Assembly (NCBI GenBank): GCA_019693395.1
Contig: JAAMXP010003358.1
Location: 4,552 to 28,705 of the forward strand
From: Ettlia oleoabundans
Taxonomy: Eukaryota > Chlorophyta > Chlorophyceae > Chlamydomonadales
DNA: 24,154 nucleotides
Reading direction: 5' to 3'
The notes under the pieces were generated by a model. It worked only from the letters and a program-made list of their open reading frames with translations, had not been told where the DNA came from and searched no databases. The translations under genes and the position numbers were made by a program. This document shows positions 20,501-24,154 of this stretch, one piece after another. How positions within the stretch are numbered: the stretch's first letter is position 1; each line of letters opens with the position of its first letter.

Positions 20501-23500
20501 GTGAATCCCGCATCAACCTCTGAAGCAGGCCGCTTGCCGGTGTGCGCTGCCTGTAGTGCTGCCGCCTCCGCCTTTGCCTCCAGCGAGCGATGTCCTTGGT
20601 GCAGGCTCCAGCCCCCCTCACCGTCCAGTGACAGCACAATGTCATGGAAGGCCATAAGCGCGGGGCGGTGGCTGCGGGCACAGCATGGGCATGAGGGAGC
20701 TCGCGGTGACAACACTCGCGCTGACTTGCTTGTCTTGGGTCGTGGTGGTATGAAATGGCTGAGGCGCTAGTCACGATTAAGCTCAATGGCTAAACAGAGT
20801 GCCCAAACCAAGGCCACTACATGCAAGCATTGAAAGGCTGTGGATGTGTATCATGCCGTGCTGTGCTGTGCTGCGCCGTGCTGTGCCCACCTGATAGTGA
20901 TGCAGGTGCAGCCCAGCTCCTTCACCAGCTGGCAGAAGCGCTCCTCCATGTCAACAGTCACGCCTGGGGCGGGGTCAAACGGGGAGGGAGCAGGGTGATG
21001 ATGTGTGCAGACAGGGGGAAGTGGAGCAGAGAATATGGGGCGGGCATGCAAGCAGACAAAGCGCCACCGTGCATCCAGATTAACAAGCACCGTGTGGCAG
21101 CGAAGCGCGCCCTCACCGCTGGTGCATTCGTCCAAAATAGCAAAGCGCGGTCTGTGGAAGAAGAGGCGTGCCATGCCCAGCCGCTGCTGCTCCCCCAGTG
21201 ACAAAACCTCGCCCCAGTTCACCACACCCTCGGCACCACCCTCCCTGCAGGTGGAAGTGGGGTGCTGCTGTGGTGGGTAGGCCTGATGGTCGCACTAACT
21301 TAAAACGGCAGCAGGCCAGGCAACCTCCTTTTGCTGAGGAAGCAGGCCAGCAATTGACATTATATCCATTGAAAAGTTATGAGTTTGTCATTCACCCACA
21401 CGCACAAGACACACACCCGAAACCCCACCAACATCACCATTGCACCCACACAGCCGCCACCCACCCTTTCTACCCACCTGTCCATGAGGTGGTCCAGGTC
21501 CACCCGCCCCAGCAGGCGCCTCAGCTCATCATCAGGTATGCGCCGCTCAGCTGTGGCCTGCAAGGGGTAAATCAGCTGCTCCTGCAGGCTGCCCTGGGTC
21601 ACATAGGGGCGCTGGGGCACGTAGAATATCGTCTCACTCAACCCGCCCTCGCCGCCACCCTCGCCGCCGCCACCTGGCTTGTAGATGCAGCCGCGTGCCA
21701 GGGGCCACAGCCCACCCAGCACCCTGCAGCAGCGGATGGGCATGATGCCGATGTTGAGGGGGTAGAAAGCAAGGAAAGGGTCACAGGAGGGGGTGACTCT
21801 TCACACAGACATCGTCAAATCTGTGATAAGCTGGCAGCCAGGATCAAGATGCGGATCAAGGGAGCCGAGTCGGTACCAGCAGGGCAAGGGCTCCACCCTC
21901 AATCCACTCCTTTAAGTACGACAGGGAAGGCGTGCCACCCAGCGAATCCCAGCTGCCCAGCCGCCCACCTGAACAGGCTGCTCTTGCCGGCACCGTTTGG
22001 CCCCGTGACCAGCAGGTTGGTCCCAGCTGGCACCCTGAGTGACAGGTCGCGCACCAGTGTGGTGTTCCCAGGTGTCACCACCACCGCCTCCTCAAACACA
22101 ATGGCGTCCTCGCAGGGCAGCAGCTGGCCCTCAGCGGCACCCAGCATGCCTGCAAACACCAGGGCACGAGGGACGGGAGGGGAAACAGCTTGAAGGGCTG
22201 GGTATGGGCGTGCGCGCAAAACAAACGGGAGCCCCGTTTTGAGGGAGGGTGTCTTTACTATCAGACAAATTATAGAATTGAACCGGAACAGTGTGCGACA
22301 CTGTCGCTACGAGCCCAGCTGGGCTTAGCCCCCTAGCCTCCGCCCTTGCAGCGCCCGCCTCACCTGTAGCCCCGCCGTGCTGCCTGATGTCCGCCATCAC
22401 TCGCTCCATCTCCCGCACCCGCTCCGCGTACGCACCCAGCTTCATCAGCTTGCGTGAGGCACCGCCCAGAGTGCCCAGCGCACCAAACAGCGAGATGATC
22501 ACGCTGCGGATGAAGAAGAACGGAGGGTCCAGAGCAAGGCGCCACAAGATGAGGGAAGAGGTACGGTGTGGCAGCAACACATGAAAAAGAACGGGGCGAC
22601 TGCACCATTCCTTTGTTTGTCTGACTCTGGTGTCTGACTTCTATAAAATCCCCCGCAGTAGTATTGTGCAACATGCGACATGTTGTTGATATTTCCTTAC
22701 CGTTGCGGCAGCACAGCAAGGGCAACAAGTGGCGCTTGAAATCCTCCTGGGCTCACCTGGTGTGGTAACGCATGTTGGACAGCATCTGCACCATTAAGAA
22801 CACCGAAAAAGGGGGGGAGGGGGCGGCACGGTTAGTTCCTCTGCACATGTACTGCATGATGAAGTCGACTGGCGGTAAGCATTGCCTACACTGCCAGCAC
22901 CGCTGCTCACTGCTGCAGGATACAGTGGGCTGGCAGCCAGGCAGCAATATGCCCGGGTGTGTTTCTGCCACCTGGCTATGTGCGGGCAGCCAGTCCAGAC
23001 CCACCTGCGCGCGGCCCTGCACCGTGTTTTCTGGGCGCATGTGTCCGCGGAAGAATGGGCCAATGATGAGGAACACGGCCACAGTGGCACCCAGGTACTT
23101 AAGCAGGAAATCCTGGAAGCAAGGGAGGGAGGAGGGTAGATGAGAGGGAGGCAGGGATCAGAGAAGCGTATACGGGCGTGCAAGGGGGAGGCACATATGT
23201 GTGAAGATTAGGTTTGAAATGTCACCAGCATGGGGCGCCAGCTGGTGCCCACTTCTTGCGTTACTGGCACTGAACCTGGCCCCAGCCACACCACCATCTC
23301 AACATTCCAGCACCTCTCTCGCCTCTCTTTCCCCATACAATGTTTAGCCCGTGGGTATACCACCCACCCACCCACCTGCACCATGCCGAAGGTCCACTGC
23401 TTGCCCAGCACGCGGGCCTGGTGGCGCACCACGTCGGTGAAGGAACCCCGCAGCAGCTCCCCCTCACGCGCAATGCCGCGGTAGAAGGCAACGGCCTCGG

Positions 23501-24104
23501 CGTTGGCGCGTAGCCGGGTCTGCAGCGTGCGGTGCGCTCCCTCCAGCGCCTGTTGCCGCTTGAACAGGCCCCCAAAGTTGGGCGAGGCCACCGCCATGAA
23601 GCTGCCCACGCCAAACACATAGGCAAGGATGGCGCCTGTGTAACGGTGGGTGCCACTGTAACGCCTGCACGGGCAATCAAACAGAGGGGGAGAAGGCAGG
23701 CAGGCAAGTGGGTTCGATTTGGTACGAGGGGTTTATTCAATCGTGCTTGGCGGGGGTATGATGAGGAACCATCTCCATCAGGGAAAGGAGCCAAGAATCA
23801 GCCGCAGGGCAACAGGCGCTGTCTGTCAGCGAGAGGTGGCTGCCATCCTGATCTCAAGGTAGGTAGAGGGCCCGCGCAGGGACAGCCTGCTACAAGCCAG
23901 GTCAGCGATCTACCCACGTATACTAGCACCCACACCGCCCACCGCCCACCTGAGCTGCCATGCGTAGAAGGCTGCGTCCACGGCGGCCCCCAGCAGCTCC
24001 CGTGCCAGATCAGCCAGCCCCTCCGCCAGCTTGGGCACATCCTCACACACACGCTGCTCGGGGGAGTCAATGCGCCGGTCCACGTAGCTCAGCTTGTAGT
24101 ACGT
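14544..24104 (-). CDS. ABCD1: Full-size peroxisomal ABC transporter, subfamily D (PXA1/ABCD1 type), N-terminus outside the window
   Basis: 26 minus-strand exons join in phase into 1,241 residues and TAG. From the 5' side: 24104-23950, 23664-23376, 23112-23005, 22785-22757, 22503-22364, 22149-21969, 21723-21478, 21244-21117, 20963-20891, 20671-20292, 20094-19982, 19709-19546, 19297-19164, 18973-18902, 18662-18509, 18332-18232, 17998-17888, 17631-17554, 17280-17149, 16760-16613, 16384-16262, 16025-15878, 15618-15506, 15294-15143, 14954-14887, 14729-14544. All use GT..AG. Order: rest of TMD1 ([15 protein letters not shown]), NBD1, linker, TMD2, NBD2. NBD1: Walker [10 protein letters not shown] (about 290-298), [15 protein letters not shown] (397-411), FAILDE (417-422), switch His in SHRP (451). 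NBD2: [14 protein letters not shown] (1126-1130), FGVLDE (1146-1151), Gln1180 where the switch His would be. [15 protein letters not shown] followed by DECTS/DECTN is diagnostic of plant-type ABCD1, which imports fatty acids or acyl-CoAs into peroxisomes for beta-oxidation. The plant protein is about 1,340 residues, so roughly 100 N-terminal residues are missing. Substrate specificity is inferred from the family. Confidence 0.95.
20292..20671 (-). other. ABCD exon encoding the end of NBD1 and the inter-half linker, with a Gly-Lys repeat
   Basis: The exon starts with the switch-His motif ([11 protein letters not shown]), completes NBD1 (LDGEGGWSL) and then encodes about 90 residues of low-complexity linker with a (Lys-Gly)n tract before TMD2. 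It is by far the longest exon of the gene. The linker is expected to lie in the cytosol, joining the two half-transporters. Confidence 0.85.
20411..20440. repeat. CCCTTG hexanucleotide repeat, five copies
   Basis: Five perfect CCCTTG units on the plus strand, read as (Lys-Gly)5 on the minus strand within the ABCD linker. An additional CCCTTG copy lies slightly further right at about 20447-20452. Confidence 0.95.
21641..21675 (-). repeat. Gly/Glu-rich insertion in NBD1 of the ABCD transporter
   Basis: A run read as [11 protein letters not shown] sits between RGCIYKP and [13 protein letters not shown], just before the Q-loop motif YVPQRPY. The corresponding site of NBD2 has an Ala/Ser-rich stretch instead ([10 protein letters not shown]), so both halves tolerate low-complexity insertion in this surface loop. 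Confidence 0.8.
22757..22785 (-). other. 29-nt micro-exon of the ABCD gene
   Basis: Acceptor GGTGCAG and donor CACCAG/GTGAGC frame a 29-nt exon encoding MLSNMRYHT. Joined to the next exon it gives [16 protein letters not shown], the conserved approach to the last TMD1 helix in plant ABCD1, so the micro-exon is required for the protein. Confidence 0.9.
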
Positions 24105-24154
24105 CTGTAAGCATACAAATGGCATGTGTTTTGCGGGAAAGGGAGGGTGGGGGT
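24105..24154 (-). other. Intron of the ABCD gene running past the right edge
   Basis: A TGCTTACAG acceptor ends at 24105; the rest of the window is non-coding and the exons for the first TMD1 helices must lie to the right. Confidence 0.75.

Noticed and set aside
21168..22193. 341-codon plus-strand open frame opposite the ABCD NBD1 exons
   Set aside because: It crosses two introns of a gene whose minus-strand exons encode a complete NBD, so it is a shadow.
1..24154. tRNA genes, rRNA fragments, transposon ends
   Set aside because: I looked for B-box-like GGTTCRA motifs and for terminal inverted repeats; the few hits (for example near 23710) lack a matching A box or stem pairing.

Overview
The window looks like nuclear DNA of a GC-rich, intron-dense unicellular green alga, most likely a trebouxiophyte of the Chlorella/Micractinium type. 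This rests on four things: nearly every exon is bounded by GT..AG with a pyrimidine-GCAG acceptor; introns are about 65 to 700 nt long; the chlorophyte polyadenylation signal TGTAA follows two of the genes; and the coding exons are rich in Ala, Gln and Gly. I saw no bacterial operons, insertion sequences, tRNA or rRNA genes, or CRISPR array. The species is inference. I built the gene models by hand, joining exons so that splice phases agree.

Layout, left to right. (1) 230-2387, plus strand: the 3' part of an NF-X1-type zinc-finger gene (NFXL), cut by the left edge, ending in a predicted C-terminal membrane anchor. (2) 2889-4722, minus strand, convergent with NFXL: a 474-residue protein with a Lys/Ala/Pro-rich middle and a C-terminal PB1-like domain that resembles domain IV of land-plant Aux/IAA and ARF proteins. 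(3) 4723-6750: about 2 kb with no supported gene, between two divergent genes. (4) 6751-13899, plus strand: a gene of about 19 exons (about 1,140 residues) with a divergent protein-kinase-like domain inside a larger protein I do not recognise. Its first intron holds a 38-bp minisatellite and a later one an 8-N assembly gap. (5) 13900-14543: a short tail-to-tail interval with a TGTAA signal for each converging gene. (6) 14544-24104, minus strand: 26 exons of a full-size peroxisomal ABC transporter of subfamily D (PXA1/ABCD1/COMATOSE type). Its two half-transporters are fused, and only the N-terminus lies beyond the right edge.

The four genes show no obvious shared pathway; they look like an ordinary stretch of algal chromosome with alternating orientations. 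The most notable points are the Aux/IAA-like PB1 end in a chlorophyte-looking genome, the unrecognised kinase-containing protein, and a near-identical DNA tract shared by the two nucleotide-binding domains of the ABC transporter, which suggests gene conversion.
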